Assembly: GCA_022447625.1 (NCBI GenBank)
Contig: JAKVAX010000017.1
Coordinates: 1-64,000 of the forward strand
Direction: 5' to 3'
DNA length: 64,000 nt
Source: Flavobacteriales bacterium
Lineage (GTDB): Bacteria > Bacteroidota > Bacteroidia > Flavobacteriales_D > Sanyastnellaceae
Positions 35,027-42,725 of this stretch are shown piece after piece (position 1 is the first letter of the stretch; each line of letters begins with the position of its first letter). The translations under genes were made by a program, and so were the position numbers. The notes under the pieces were generated by a model that was given only the letters and a program-made list of their open reading frames with translations, did not search any database and was not told where the DNA came from.

Positions 35027-35655
35027 TTCCTATTGTTGGTGCTAAAGTAAAATCAACGGCACCACCCAAAGCTCCCGCTACTGAAACGGCGAGTAATTCC
35101 GGTATTTTCCAAACGAAACCCGAACCAATTGATGCCCCAACAGGCCTCATGAACCGTTCGAACGTTCGTATTTCTGAACAGGAGACCTACCGCCTCAATG
35201 AGAGCTTGATGAAAAAGCGTCTTGAAGCGGCCAAAGGAAAAGAAGAAAGTCTTCGTCCGACCGACATCGATGAAGATCTTCCTACAGAACCTGTCACTGA
35301 AGAGGAAATGGTAGATGCATGGAAGCTCTTCTCAGAAGCGGTGAACACGAGCGGACGACGAAGTCTGTTTGCGACTCTCTCTAGCGAGGAACCACGACTT
35401 GAAGGTTTGATGATCAAATTTAAGATCGCCAATGTAGTTCAGGAGAAAGACATGGAACTAGCACGGGGTGAGCTTATGGAGTTCTTGAGAACACGCTTAC
35501 AGAACTTCTCGCTTGATCTCACAGTAGAACTCAATGCTCAGATTTCCTCCAAAATGAGGTTGTTGACCGAAAGGGATAAGTATGATCAGATGGTTGAGAA
35601 GAATCCTGTCCTTGAAGAGCTGAGAAAACGACTCGATCTCGACCTCCGTCAATAG
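35008..35655 (+). CDS. dnaX: DnaX tau-specific C-terminal part (-1 frame)
   Basis: Continuation of dnaX in the -1 frame, open from the slippery tract. It starts KGRFSLIPIVGAKVK, passes through a Pro/Ala/Thr-rich linker (KSTAPPKAPATETASNSG) and ends in a helical domain (TEEEMVDAWKLFSEAV ... EELRKRLDLDLR) that corresponds to the tau region that binds the polymerase alpha subunit. Joined to the zero-frame part it gives about 588 residues, normal for Bacteroidota DnaX. An internal ATG at 35149 could start a free-standing fragment, but the open frame before it argues against that. Confidence 0.85.
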   Translation, partial: KGRFSLIPIVGAKVKSTAPPKAPATETASNSGIFQTKPEPIDAPTGLMNRSNVRISEQETYRLNESLMKKRLEAAKGKEESLRPTDIDEDLPTEPVTEEEMVDAWKLFSEAVNTSGRRSLFATLSSEEPRLEGLMIKFKIANVVQEKDMELARGELMEFLRTRLQNFSLDLTVELNAQISSKMRLLTERDKYDQMVEKNPVLEELRKRLDLDLRQ

Positions 35656-35739
35656 AGATTTCCCTTTCTTCGCGAACCAATTTCAGCTTTGTGTGTTCCT
35701 ATCCCGTGAATGCACGTAAAAACGCGTTCCCAAACGGCA

Positions 35740-38169
35740 ATGAAACACTTTACGAGAAACAGCTTCCGAGTTGTAGGGCTAATTCTATGGATGTTGTGCT
35801 TTGCGTCTACCGCATTGGCACAATCAGGGGTAATCAAAGGAAAGATTACCAACCTACGAAATAACGAGACCATTCCATTTGCAACGGTCATCGTTCAGGG
35901 GTCTCAAAATGGGGTAACAACAGATATTGATGGGAAGTACGAGATCACCGGACTAGAGCCCGGGCTCTACAATATTGATGTTTCATTCATTGGTTTTGAG
36001 AAGAAAACGGTTTTTGAAATTGAAGTGACCAATGCGCGTGCCGCGTTGATCGATGTCCAGTTGGAAGAAACCTCGGTTGAAATCGAAGCGGCAGAGGTCG
36101 TTACCTCTAGTTTCAGTAATCGTGAAGAAGCACCCGTTTCCGTTCGTAAGATTGGTGTGAATGAGGTCAAGCGAAACCCAGGAGGAAACAGAGATATCTC
36201 AAGAGCGATCCGAGCACTGCCAGGGGTAGCCAGCACACCTTCTTTCCGTAACGACATTATCATCCGTGGAGGAGCCCCGAATGAAAACCGATTCTACATT
36301 GACGGAATCGAAATCCCTAACATCAATCACTTCGCGACGCAAGGAGCAAGTGGAGGACCTGTAGGATTGATTAACGTGGATTTCATTGATGATGTAGAAT
36401 TTTATTCCGGTGCTTTTCCCGCAGCTCGTGGAAATGCCCTTTCATCAGTCCTAGAATTTGGGTTCAAAGAAGGACGCACCGACAAATTCGCTGCGAATGC
36501 AGTGGTTGGTTCGTCAGATTTAGGAATCACCTTTGAAGGTCCAACAGGGGAAAAGAGTAGTATTATCATGAGTGCTCGTCGTAGCTACCTTCAGTTCCTA
36601 TTTCAAGCACTTGGTCTGCCTTTTCTACCTACTTACAATGATTTCCAAGTAAAATGGAGTAGTCAAATTGATAGCAAGAATAGAATAACGGTTCTGGGCT
36701 TGGGAGCCATTGATCAGTTCCAATTGAATACGGAATTGGGGTCAGATACGACTAATGAGGATTTCTTGGAGAACAAGTATATCCTTGACTTCCTTCCTGT
36801 GAATACGCAGTGGAACTATACCACTGGTGTGAAGTGGGAACACTTCGGTGAAAATGGTTTAACGACGGTGGTTGGAAGCCGAAATATGCTGAACAACCGT
36901 GCATTCAAACACGTCGATAACAATGAAAACCTACCGCTTGTATCAGACTATCTGAGCCAAGAAATTGAGAACAAATTCCGCGTTGAGCGAAAACTATATC
37001 TAGATAAAGGGTGGAAGGTCAACATGGGAGTGAACTACGAGTACGCGAAGTATAATACTGATACAGAACAAGATGTGTTCTCTTTCGAGCAAGATACCTT
37101 GGTAAGTGTTGACTTCTTTTCTGAATTCGACATACATAAATACGGAGCCTTTGCTCAGGTGAGTAAGACATCGACTGATCAGCGACTGGTGCTTTCGTTG
37201 GGATTGAGAACTGATGCGAACGAATACAGCGCAGACATGTCTAACCCTTTGGATCAATTGAGCCCAAGGTTTTCTGCCAGCTACTTCCTAACGCCACAAT
37301 TGAGTGCCAACTTTAATACCGGGATTTACTACCAGCTCCCGGCGTACACTGTCTTAGGATTTAGAGATAATGGTGTCCTTGCGAATCGCGAGAATGGGCT
37401 AACCTACATTCGAAACAAGCAGGTGGTGGCTGGATTGCGTTATGATGTTGATTCTCGAAACACCACGATTTCGGTCGAAGGATTCTACAAAGACTATGAC
37501 AACTACCCACAGAGTATTGATCGTCAGCTCTCGCTGGCGAATCTCGGTGCAGACTTCGGTGTGATCGGAAATGAGGCCGTGGAGAGCACTTCAGACGGAC
37601 GTGCCTATGGTATTGAATTCTTATTGCAACAGAAATTATACAAAGGCTTCTACGGCATTATCTCTTATACCTACGTGCGAAGTGAGTTCACGAATGGTGA
37701 AGGCGATTTTATTCCTTCAAGCTGGGACAGCCGTAACCTGATCAGCTTAACTGGTGGGAAGAAATTCAAGAAGAACTGGGAGCTCGGTGCGCGTTTCATC
37801 TATTCAGGCGGAACTCCATTTACACCAGTTGATGTAGAGCAAAGTGTTCAAATTCCAGTTTGGAACGCGACACGATTTGGTCTTCCTGACTACTCTCAGT
37901 TGAATGCTCTTCGCATTGACGACTTCAGCCAATTGGATGTTCGCATCGATAAGAAGTGGTTCTACGAGAAGTGGAGTTTAAATGTATTCTTCGACGTCCA
38001 GAATGTCCTTGGATTCGTAACTCCTCAACCGCCAACAGTGGATGTGGAACGCGATGAAAACGGGAATCCAATTGAAGATCCGAACAACCCTGGATCGTAC
38101 ATTCCTCGCATTCTTGATACCTCTTCGGGTACCGCGCTTCCAACCGTCGGTTTGATTATCGAGTTGTGA
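35740..38169 (+). CDS. TonB-dependent receptor with CarboxypepD_reg-like N-terminal domain
   Basis: Outer-membrane active transporter of 809 residues from the ATG at 35740 (signal peptide MKHFTRNSFRVVGLILWMLC...ALAQ); an ATG ten codons upstream is possible. Residues ~30-115 form a carboxypeptidase-regulatory-like domain (IKGKITNLRNNETIPFATV, TDIDGKYEI, VSFIGFEKK). The plug (about 125-235) has RAIRALPGVAS, FRNDIIIRGGAPNENRFYIDGIEI and GLINVDFIDDVEFYSGAFPAA. The rest is the 22-strand barrel ending GTALPTVGLIIEL. No SusD partner is adjacent, so uptake is probably of iron complexes, cofactors or other small molecules rather than a PUL glycan. The substrate is unknown. Confidence 0.93.
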   Translation: MKHFTRNSFRVVGLILWMLCFASTALAQSGVIKGKITNLRNNETIPFATVIVQGSQNGVTTDIDGKYEITGLEPGLYNIDVSFIGFEKKTVFEIEVTNARAALIDVQLEETSVEIEAAEVVTSSFSNREEAPVSVRKIGVNEVKRNPGGNRDISRAIRALPGVASTPSFRNDIIIRGGAPNENRFYIDGIEIPNINHFATQGASGGPVGLINVDFIDDVEFYSGAFPAARGNALSSVLEFGFKEGRTDKFAANAVVGSSDLGITFEGPTGEKSSIIMSARRSYLQFLFQALGLPFLPTYNDFQVKWSSQIDSKNRITVLGLGAIDQFQLNTELGSDTTNEDFLENKYILDFLPVNTQWNYTTGVKWEHFGENGLTTVVGSRNMLNNRAFKHVDNNENLPLVSDYLSQEIENKFRVERKLYLDKGWKVNMGVNYEYAKYNTDTEQDVFSFEQDTLVSVDFFSEFDIHKYGAFAQVSKTSTDQRLVLSLGLRTDANEYSADMSNPLDQLSPRFSASYFLTPQLSANFNTGIYYQLPAYTVLGFRDNGVLANRENGLTYIRNKQVVAGLRYDVDSRNTTISVEGFYKDYDNYPQSIDRQLSLANLGADFGVIGNEAVESTSDGRAYGIEFLLQQKLYKGFYGIISYTYVRSEFTNGEGDFIPSSWDSRNLISLTGGKKFKKNWELGARFIYSGGTPFTPVDVEQSVQIPVWNATRFGLPDYSQLNALRIDDFSQLDVRIDKKWFYEKWSLNVFFDVQNVLGFVTPQPPTVDVERDENGNPIEDPNNPGSYIPRILDTSSGTALPTVGLIIEL

Positions 38170-38196
38170 TTCCAGCGATTTCCTGACCTTTGTACT

Positions 38197-38556
38197 ATGC
38201 GCATCGACAAGTACATGTGGGCCGTTCGTATTTTCAAAACCCGTACAACTGCTACCACCGGTTGTAAGGAGGGAAGGGTCACCGTGAACGATGAAGTGGT
38301 CAAGCCAGCCCGTGATGTGAAGGTGGGAGAAGTCATCATCATTCGTAAAGGTGCTGTCTACTTTCATTGGAAGGTGATTGACCTTCCAAAAAGCAGGGTA
38401 GGACCCAAGCTTGTCGAGCTCTACGCCGAAGATGTGACGCCTGAAGAGGAAATCTATAAGCTGAATATGATCAAAGAAGGACATAATCAACGTCCAAAAG
38501 GAATCGGTCGTCCGACCAAACGCCAGCGTCGCGATTGGGATAAATATTTCAAGTAA
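38197..38556 (+). CDS. S4-domain RNA-binding protein, Hsp15-like
   Basis: Small cytoplasmic protein of 119 residues. The S4 motif is at the N-terminus: MRIDKYMWAVRIFKTRTTATTGCKEGRVTVNDEVVKPARDVKVGEVIII. A basic C-terminal tail with RPKGIGRPTKRQRRDWDKYF is typical of the HslR/Hsp15 group, which binds stalled 50S subunits with nascent peptide in E. coli. It begins shortly after the TonB receptor gene, behind a GACCTTTG box that ends four bases before the ATG. The GNAT gene follows after three bases. Confidence 0.88.
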   Translation: MRIDKYMWAVRIFKTRTTATTGCKEGRVTVNDEVVKPARDVKVGEVIIIRKGAVYFHWKVIDLPKSRVGPKLVELYAEDVTPEEEIYKLNMIKEGHNQRPKGIGRPTKRQRRDWDKYFK

Positions 38557-38559
38557 ACC

Positions 38560-39012
38560 ATGGAAGTCGTCGTTCTTACCCCGGAAGAAACTCGGCCGCT
38601 AAGGCACAAGGTGCTTTGGCCTCACATTGAGAAAACTGAAGATTGTGTCATCAATATCGATCATCGAGAAGACGCCATCCATCTTGGTGCCATTCATAAT
38701 GATCGGATCGTTGGAATCTGTTCGCTGTTTGAGATGACGACTCAGAAGCTTAATGAGGAGAAGCAGTATCGCCTGCGTGCAATGGCAACTGACCCTGATG
38801 TCAGAGGAACAGGGGCGGGAAGAGCGATTGTAGAAAAAGCACTGGAGATCATCGCATCCAAAGGCTATGATGTGCTTTGGTGTGATGCCCGCAAAGTAGC
38901 TTTGGGTTTCTATGACCGCATGGGCTTTGATCGAATTGATGAGTGGTATGAAGTTCGCAATATTGGCCCGCATCAATTGATGTTCTACCGTTTCAACGCT
39001 AACGCGGAATAG
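38560..39012 (+). CDS. GNAT family N-acetyltransferase
   Basis: Acetyl-CoA-dependent acyltransferase of 150 residues. The core has a strand-loop with HLGAIHNDRIVGICSLF, then MATDPDVRGTGAGRAIVEKALEIIASKGYDVLWCDARKVALGFYDRMGFDRIDEWYEV: the RGTGAGR pyrophosphate loop and the ARxxALGFYxRxGF motif are diagnostic. The acceptor is unknown. It lies three bases after the S4-domain gene and is probably co-transcribed with it. A one-mismatch copy of the 13-mer (CGCTAACGCGGAA, 38997-39009) ends at the stop region. Confidence 0.9.
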   Translation: MEVVVLTPEETRPLRHKVLWPHIEKTEDCVINIDHREDAIHLGAIHNDRIVGICSLFEMTTQKLNEEKQYRLRAMATDPDVRGTGAGRAIVEKALEIIASKGYDVLWCDARKVALGFYDRMGFDRIDEWYEVRNIGPHQLMFYRFNANAE

Positions 39013-39065
39013 TTTGGGATTTAACCCAACGATGGACGTAATTTGTACTCGCAATTTTTTGAAAC

Positions 39066-40295
39066 ATGCCAGGAGTATCACAGAAAGGAATGGCGATGCC
39101 AGCTTCACCAATCAGAAAGTTGGTCCCATACGCCGAAGCAGCTAAGAAAGCAGGAACGAAAGTATTTCACCTGAATATCGGGCAACCCGATATCGAAACA
39201 CCCCAAGTGGTGAGAGATGCTGTACGTGCCTATGATGAAACGGTGCTTGCTTACTCATTGAGTGAGGGAAACCTTTCATACAGAGAAGGTCTTTCTGCTT
39301 ACTACCAGAAGCATGATATTCCTGTAAACGTAGAAGACATCCTCATCACAACAGGTGGAAGTGAAGCACTCAGCTTCGTTTTCAATGCGTGTATGGATGC
39401 CGGTGATGAGGTGATTATTCCAGAACCGTTCTACGCAAACTACAACGGATTCGCTCAAGCTGCGGGAGTGACTGTTCAATCGGTAACAGCTAAAATCGAA
39501 GATGGATTTGCGCTTCCTGCAATTGAAGAGTTCGAGCCTCTTATTAATGGTAAGACGCGTGCTATCCTCATTTGTAACCCAGCAAACCCTACTGGTTACC
39601 TCTACTCTCGTGAAGAGTTGGAGAAGCTACGCGCCCTTGCCCTTGAGCATGATCTATTCCTTATTGCTGATGAAGTGTACCGTGAGTTCTGCTACGATGG
39701 TGAAAAGCCAACGTCAGTAATGAATCTTGACGGACTAGATCAGCACGTGATCTTGATTGATTCGGTATCGAAGCGTTACAGTATGTGTGGTGCACGTATT
39801 GGTGCCATGATCACAAAGAACGAAGAGGTTCGAAATACAGCATTGAAATTCGCTCAAGCGCGATTGAGTCCACCATCCCTAGCTCAACTAGCAGGAGAGG
39901 CGGCACTTCAAACGCCTCAGTCATACTTTGACGAGGTGATCGAAGAATACGTCGAGCGCCGAAATGTATTGGTAGATGGATTAAACGACATTCCAGGTGT
40001 ACGTTGTCCAAAACCAAAAGGAGCGTTCTACTGCATGGCAGAACTTCCAGTAGACGACGCCGAGAAATTCTGTCAATGGCTTCTTGAGTCATTCAGCCAT
40101 AACGGTAACACAGTAATGATGGCTCCTGCAGCAGGTTTCTACAAGAATGCCGAAACAGGACGCAAACAAGTACGTGTAGCCTATGTGTTGAATGTAGAAG
40201 AACTCAAACAAGCAGTTGATTGTCTACGTGCTGCGCTTGATGCCTACCCAGGGAAGGTGTCGGTAGAGCGAGCAGCAACTTCTGGGCAGTTATAA
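39066..40295 (+). CDS. Pyridoxal-phosphate aminotransferase, class I (aspartate aminotransferase-like)
   Basis: Fold-type I aminotransferase of 409 residues. FHLNIGQPDIETPQVV (about 34-49) is the N-terminal Gly/Pro motif; ILITTGGSEALSF the phosphate-binding Gly-Gly-Ser; ICNPANPTGYLYSREEL the NPxNPTG PLP motif; LIADEVYREFCYDG the pyridine-N aspartate and tyrosine; DSVSKRYSMCGARIG contains the Schiff-base lysine (SVSKRYS), and KQVRVAYVLN the substrate-carboxylate Arg. The subclass fits Asp/aromatic aminotransferases. The exact substrate is not determined. It stands alone after the S4-GNAT pair. Confidence 0.92.
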   Translation: MPGVSQKGMAMPASPIRKLVPYAEAAKKAGTKVFHLNIGQPDIETPQVVRDAVRAYDETVLAYSLSEGNLSYREGLSAYYQKHDIPVNVEDILITTGGSEALSFVFNACMDAGDEVIIPEPFYANYNGFAQAAGVTVQSVTAKIEDGFALPAIEEFEPLINGKTRAILICNPANPTGYLYSREELEKLRALALEHDLFLIADEVYREFCYDGEKPTSVMNLDGLDQHVILIDSVSKRYSMCGARIGAMITKNEEVRNTALKFAQARLSPPSLAQLAGEAALQTPQSYFDEVIEEYVERRNVLVDGLNDIPGVRCPKPKGAFYCMAELPVDDAEKFCQWLLESFSHNGNTVMMAPAAGFYKNAETGRKQVRVAYVLNVEELKQAVDCLRAALDAYPGKVSVERAATSGQL

Positions 40296-40297
40296 GT

Positions 40298-41017
40298 CTA
40301 GCTGAGCTCTTGCTCGTCTAGAATGTCTTCAAGCAACGGATCCTGCTCCTTAGTTAGAAGGTATAGTTTCCTGATTCCGTTGAATATGATTAAAACGGCA
40401 ATCGAGCGGAAGAATATTACCAATAATCCAGGTCTGAGATTGAAGTAGAATATGCTGTCAGCGACATAAAGTCCAAGGCCTAAATATCCAAACCAGTATT
40501 TCTTCTGCCTGATCAATAAACCAATGATCGCAAAGCATAAAGGAAGAATACTGGCTATGGCTAGCGACAATTCGAGTGAAAATCCTTGTTCTACTCTAAG
40601 TACATAGTCCAACACATCTGCGGAGGCTAACCCTAGCCTTGTATTCAAGACACCATCTGAATTCAAAAAGAGAGTGAACGCGGTGAATCCAGCGATGATG
40701 AACATCCAATTAGAGGTAGCCTTGATATAGCTATCAAGATTTCGCACCCCGCGCTTAGAGTATGCTTCTCCTTTGGCTTTGTTGAATTGGTCTCGGAAGC
40801 TCTCTACTGGAGGAAGATTCTTCGCCTTCTCCTTGTATTTCAATGTATTGATAGCCACCGTGTCTTCGCTGTAATCCGGACAGCTGTCTTCAAATGTGGG
40901 CGCCTCATTAGTCAGGCTACAAAGAAGAGTGCCCTTCTTGTTGACCTTTCGACGGGCGCAGATACGACAAGTCTCTAGTCGAATTTCTTCAGCTGATTTT
41001 CCTTCCAGTTCGGTCAT
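40298..41017 (-). CDS. Membrane protein with N-terminal CxxC...C...C motif (paralog 1)
   Basis: A 239-residue protein of a two-gene paralog pair. The N-terminal cytoplasmic module has four cysteines: LETCRICARRKVNKKGTLLCSLTNEAPTFEDSCPDY, a pattern of Bacteroidota proteins (CxxC, then LCxLT and FxxxCPxF) that looks like a small zinc ribbon. About four transmembrane segments follow (WMFIIAGFTAFTLFL, LAIASILPLCFAIIGLLI, YWFGYLGLGLYVADSIFYF, LLVIFFRSIAVLIIF). Function is unknown. Its start overlaps the paralog's stop by four bases; both are on the minus strand. Confidence 0.75.
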   Translation of the reverse strand: MTELEGKSAEEIRLETCRICARRKVNKKGTLLCSLTNEAPTFEDSCPDYSEDTVAINTLKYKEKAKNLPPVESFRDQFNKAKGEAYSKRGVRNLDSYIKATSNWMFIIAGFTAFTLFLNSDGVLNTRLGLASADVLDYVLRVEQGFSLELSLAIASILPLCFAIIGLLIRQKKYWFGYLGLGLYVADSIFYFNLRPGLLVIFFRSIAVLIIFNGIRKLYLLTKEQDPLLEDILDEQELS

Positions 41018-41649
41018 AGCGATGCGCTGTCAAGTATGTTCTCCCCAATTTCTGGTTCACTAGGTTTCACTGTGTCAATGAGTCGGTATCCTCGAATCAT
41101 GAGGAAGAGGACGATCCCGTGAATGATAATTGGAATCCATGCCACGAAGACCAGCATAATGAGTGTATCGATTCCGTAAAGGATAATTCCAATGATGAAA
41201 GCAGTTTTTGAGAGTTTACGAGCATAAATGCCAATCGGTAGAAAGATAGAGCTGATCAATACGCTTACGGTAATTGCAAGAGTGTCTAACGGTCCCACGA
41301 ATGCTAAGTATATCTGTTCCCAAACCGTGGTCATTCCGAGACCGAACAGGAAATTCCAACTACTGCCAGCGGCAAGAATGGCCGTATTCAAAATTGAGAG
41401 AAGGAAAATCCACAAGAACCATGCGGCTGCGCTCATCACTTTGTTATTCTCTTCTGAGACTAAGGCTTCCGCATGCCTTTTCTTATCGCGTTCTTGGGCA
41501 CGCGCAGCGTATTCGTCTAATTCGAAGGTCTCACACTTTCCTTCAAAATTCGCGTAATCATCAGTTAAGGCGCAAAGCATCCCTCGTTCCAGATTAGGCT
41601 TTTTATGTCTGCAAATTCTACAAGACTCTAGTCGTTGCTCTCTAGTCAT
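41014..41649 (-). CDS. Membrane protein with N-terminal CxxC...C...C motif (paralog 2)
   Basis: A 211-residue paralog of its downstream neighbour, from the ATG at 41649 (MTREQRLESCRICRHKK). The four cysteines are in SCRICRHKKPNLERGMLCALTDDYANFEGKCETF, same spacing as in paralog 1. Four to five membrane helices follow (AAWFLWIFLLSILNTAILAAG, IYLAFVGPLDTLAITVSVLI, TAFIIGIILYGIDTLIMLVFVAWIPIIIHGIVLFLM). Longer in-frame extensions upstream are translation of the repeat DNA (STVH... words) and are rejected. The four-base ATGA overlap suggests coupled translation and a shared complex. The function is unknown. Confidence 0.75.
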   Translation of the reverse strand: MTREQRLESCRICRHKKPNLERGMLCALTDDYANFEGKCETFELDEYAARAQERDKKRHAEALVSEENNKVMSAAAWFLWIFLLSILNTAILAAGSSWNFLFGLGMTTVWEQIYLAFVGPLDTLAITVSVLISSIFLPIGIYARKLSKTAFIIGIILYGIDTLIMLVFVAWIPIIIHGIVLFLMIRGYRLIDTVKPSEPEIGENILDSASL

Positions 41650-41710
41650 AATTGATGTTAGCGCCATGAAAATAATCGAAACCTTGAAGCGAGGCAAGGA
41701 CGTTCTTGGT

Positions 41711-41960
41711 TGGTGGACTGTGGACCGTGGACTGTGGACCGTAGACTGTGGACTGACTCTTCGTTGCGCTTTGCGCAACTCTTCATTATTAAAACGTGTG
41801 TGTAGAGATTGCCCCGTGGGTAATCTGGGTTGAAGAGGTTCACGGATTGCGGATTGCGGTGGAACGTGGAATGTGGAATGAATGGGTGGTTAGTGGATCG
41901 CGGTGCGTAGCACCAGTTATAGTTTATAGATTATCGGTTATCGATGAGACTCTCGTCACT
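41711..41960 (+). repeat. Composite REP-like intergenic repeat, copy D
   Basis: Fills the divergent gap between the Cys-motif gene and the glycosyltransferase cassette (41650-42032). GTGGACTGTGGACCG tandem words (41713-41754), hairpin 1 GTTGCGC-TTT-GCGCAAC (41763-41779), GTAG then hairpin 2 with one mispair (arms AGATTGCCC and GGGTAATCT, 41806-41826), then GTGGAACGTGGAATG words (41859-41880). The order and orientation match copies A-C. The C-to-T change in the second arm leaves a G-T pair, so the RNA or single-strand fold survives. Confidence 0.8.
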
Positions 41961-42032
41961 CGACTAAGTTTACGGTTTCGTTAGAATTCCGTGAAGCCCC
42001 AACATGTATCGAATAGCTACATTTGCCCGTCT

Positions 42033-42725
42033 ATGATAATCGACGTAATCATACCGGCCTGGAATGAAGAGAAGAGCATTGGGCATGTCGTAAGCGATAT
42101 TGATCGCGAACTTGTGCGCACTGTGGTGGTGGTGAACAACAATTCCAAGGATGATACTGCTGCTGTAGCCGCTTCCGCGGGAGCAAAAGTGGTGACAGAA
42201 TTGAAGCAGGGATATGGCTCGGCATGCCTCAAGGGAATTGAGGTGGTGAATAACCACGACCCCTTGGCTGATATCATCGTGTTCATGGATGCAGATTATA
42301 GTGATTATGCCAGTGAGATGCCTGATCTGATCAAACCTATTCTGGATGGATCGGCTCATATGGTCATTGGGTCACGAGCCCTTGGCAAAAAAGAAAAAGG
42401 GGCCATGACACCCCAACAAGTCTTTGGAAACTGGCTCGCTACCTGGATGATCAAGAAGATCTACAAATATCAGTACTCTGACCTTGGTCCGTACCGCGCG
42501 ATTAAACTAAGCAGTCTGAATGACCTTGGTATGCGCGACCCTGATTATGGCTGGACTGTCGAAATGCAAGTAAAAGCTCTACATAAGAAATTGAACGTCG
42601 ACGAAGTAGCGGTGAACTATCGAAAGCGCATTGGCGTGTCGAAAGTCTCTGGCACTCTGAAAGGTACTATCTTAGCGGGCTATAAGATCATAACCACCAT
42701 TCTGAAATACGCGAAGTGGACCTAA
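42033..42725 (+). CDS. Glycosyltransferase family 2, dolichol-phosphate-mannose-synthase-like
   Basis: Soluble or peripheral GT2 of 230 residues from the ATG at 42033. IIDVIIPAWNEEKSIGHVV at the N-terminus, VVNNNSKDDT, a GYGSACLKGI stretch, and the metal site MDADYSD are typical of polyprenyl-phosphate glycosyltransferases (DPM1/DPG type), here without C-terminal membrane helices. It probably loads a sugar onto undecaprenyl phosphate on the cytoplasmic side. It overlaps the next gene by ten bases. With the two following genes it forms a coupled cassette. Confidence 0.88.
   Translation: MIIDVIIPAWNEEKSIGHVVSDIDRELVRTVVVVNNNSKDDTAAVAASAGAKVVTELKQGYGSACLKGIEVVNNHDPLADIIVFMDADYSDYASEMPDLIKPILDGSAHMVIGSRALGKKEKGAMTPQQVFGNWLATWMIKKIYKYQYSDLGPYRAIKLSSLNDLGMRDPDYGWTVEMQVKALHKKLNVDEVAVNYRKRIGVSKVSGTLKGTILAGYKIITTILKYAKWT

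Noticed and set aside
35149-35655. Independent gene starting at the ATG at 35149
   Set aside because: The same frame is open back to the A10 tract and encodes the expected tau linker, so it is the 3' part of dnaX.
37978-38490. 170-residue minus-strand frame over the TonB receptor end and S4-domain gene
   Set aside because: It is antisense to two well-supported genes and has no family resemblance. The similar frame at 38599-39111 is rejected for the same reason.
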